DNA from: DASPLH01 sp035627675
GTDB taxonomy: Bacteria; Acidobacteriota; Terriglobia; Terriglobales; Acidobacteriaceae
Reading direction: 5' to 3'
Length of the DNA: 35,463 bases
Assembly: GCA_035627675.1 (NCBI GenBank)
Contig: DASPLH010000002.1
Span: forward strand, 1 to 35,463
Both the position numbers and the translations under genes were made by a program. The first letter of the stretch is position 1, and each line of letters begins with the position of its first letter. Below, piece by piece: positions 34,405 through 35,463 of the stretch. The notes beneath the pieces are model-generated. The model was not told the DNA's origin. It saw nothing but the letters and a program-made list of their open reading frames with translations, and did not search any database.

Positions 34405-35400
34405 TCAGTGCGGGACATTGATGTTGATGTTGTACGCGACGCGGTAGAGCACGCCGGCTGTGTCCCATGCCTGAAGCGTCAGAATGTGAGTCCCGGTGGG
34501 AGCGTCTGTGACCGGAAAGTTCATGATTGGACCGTTTGAGACGGCGAAGACAGTGTTGTCGATGTAGGCCTTCATAGCCGTAATGGGAAGCGGGTTGAAC
34601 TTGATCTCCGCGCGGATCGTGAAGGAGTTTCCGACATAGTCGTTCTGATCAGGTGAAAACCCAGAGCCCGGCGTGTCGTCGAAACCCGGCGTGCAAGCGT
34701 CCTTTGGACACTCCATGTAGCCGTACCTGTAAGAACTCCTGATGATGCGACTGCTGCGATAGGACCGACCGGCGCTGTCCCAGGCGACCAGTGAGATCCG
34801 GTGGTTTCCCTGGGTACCGGTGAAGACCTGTGTATTCCAGACGCTGACGCCCGGGAGTGTTGACACGGGCATGTGGTCAACATACAAGCGCATCGCTGTG
34901 ATTCGGGACACCCCTTTCGCTGTGCCAATGATGCGATAGGTGGTTCCGAGCGGGAAGCTCGTAAGGGGCGGCACGCAGAAGTTGATTCCGGGAGAAACGG
35001 GCGGAGGACAGGAGGTGGCGAAGCCTTCGCCGATTACGTTGAACGAGACTCGACTCTGATAGAGATTTCCCAGCGAATCCCAGGCATTCACCACGACGTT
35101 GTGGCGGCCGTTCCTGACGAGAGCGTTGAAGATTACCCCGCCGGTCTGGGTGTCGAAGCTCTCGTAGATCCTGCGATTGTTGTCGTAGATCTTGAATTTG
35201 ACGATCGTCGCACCCGGCGCAGGAGTTGTGCTGAGGTCAATTGCGTTAACAAAGAGCACGGTGGAACCGGGCGTGGGACTACAGATTCGGACACCAGGAG
35301 TTGACGGCGCAGAACATTCGGCAACCATGATTGTCGGAAGGATCAGGACGAGTGTGCTGAAGAGTGTCGCAGAGAGAAAGCCCATGCCCGTCGCGAACAT
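34405..35400 (-). CDS. exported protein with three Ig-like repeats
   Basis: A 331-residue exported protein. The signal peptide (about 1-30) is followed by three homologous beta-sandwich-like units of about 80 residues. Each opens with a strand such as FKIYDNN, MRLYVDH or MKAYIDN, and closes with H-x-x-x-x-x-AWD-(S/T)-x-G-x-x-Y. Cysteines between units 2 and 3 (MECPKDACTPGF) may form a disulphide. This is a bacterial Ig-like (big family) arrangement of surface or adhesion proteins; no enzymatic domain is visible. The ATG has GGAGG seven bases upstream. Function is unknown; it is probably secreted or cell-surface. Confidence 0.8.
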   Translation of the reverse strand: MFATGMGFLSATLFSTLVLILPTIMVAECSAPSTPGVRICSPTPGSTVLFVNAIDLSTTPAPGATIVKFKIYDNNRRIYESFDTQTGGVIFNALVRNGRHNVVVNAWDSLGNLYQSRVSFNVIGEGFATSCPPPVSPGINFCVPPLTSFPLGTTYRIIGTAKGVSRITAMRLYVDHMPVSTLPGVSVWNTQVFTGTQGNHRISLVAWDSAGRSYRSSRIIRSSYRYGYMECPKDACTPGFDDTPGSGFSPDQNDYVGNSFTIRAEIKFNPLPITAMKAYIDNTVFAVSNGPIMNFPVTDAPTGTHILTLQAWDTAGVLYRVAYNININVPH

Positions 35401-35463
35401 CTGAAACCTCCAGGACGCGGGACCAAAAGGGGGGACATACTATTAGTTCATAGCTGCGGGATT

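Overview
The window looks like chromosomal DNA from a high-G+C Gram-negative bacterium. Evidence for Gram-negative: an outer-membrane porin-like barrel ending in Phe, and exported proteins with Sec-type and Tat-type signals. The gene mix (SpoIIE/HAMP phosphatase, B12-dependent MetH, a GH1-SDR fusion beside glf, many exported hydrolases) would suit an Acidobacteriota-like organism. That placement is inference from gene content, not from a marker gene. No phage, transposase, integrase, rRNA or CRISPR array is visible.

Layout. 1-380 is a truncated YfcE-type phosphoesterase on the minus strand, followed by tRNA-Gly(CCC). 732-9148 is a galactose operon on the plus strand: a GH2 glycosidase, galK, galE, galT and a two-domain protein joining a GH1-like glycosidase to an RmlD-like reductase. 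A bidirectional terminator (9167-9198) separates it from a convergent pair: UDP-galactopyranose mutase (glf) and a GT4-like glycosyltransferase. Together these could release galactose from galactosides, run it through the Leloir pathway to UDP-galactose, convert that to UDP-galactofuranose and transfer it to a glycan.

11940-15481 holds a small membrane protein and then a copper-resistance operon copZ-copA-csoR. A strong promoter lies ahead of it, embedded in a G/C-tract inverted repeat typical of CsoR operators. 15531-19113 holds a stand-alone cyclic-nucleotide-binding protein with a Lys/Ala-rich tail, a TetR regulator with its own palindrome, and a divergent pair of redox enzymes (aldo/keto reductase and Old Yellow Enzyme). 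19227-22721 is a complete cobalamin-dependent methionine synthase.

22774-25432 (minus) is a tightly packed operon of an isochorismatase-type hydrolase, a serine beta-lactamase-like hydrolase and MurNAc-6-phosphate etherase, suggesting peptidoglycan recycling. 25571-29373 (minus) holds an exported di-heme cytochrome c peroxidase-like protein, a 2-oxoglutarate/Fe(II) oxygenase and an exported MetX-like alpha/beta hydrolase. 29600-32910 pairs a HAMP-SpoIIE phosphatase with a convergent short phosphate-binding-like protein and a porin. The right end (about 32.9 kb onward) looks less G+C-rich by eye and holds a Tat-exported alpha/beta hydrolase and an exported protein with three Ig-like repeats.

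The most unusual items are the GH1-RmlD fusion in its galactose/Galf context, the copper operator that doubles as the copZ Shine-Dalgarno region, and a shared motif linking the TetR operator with the reductase promoter region. All functional calls rest on motif recognition by eye; no database search was run.
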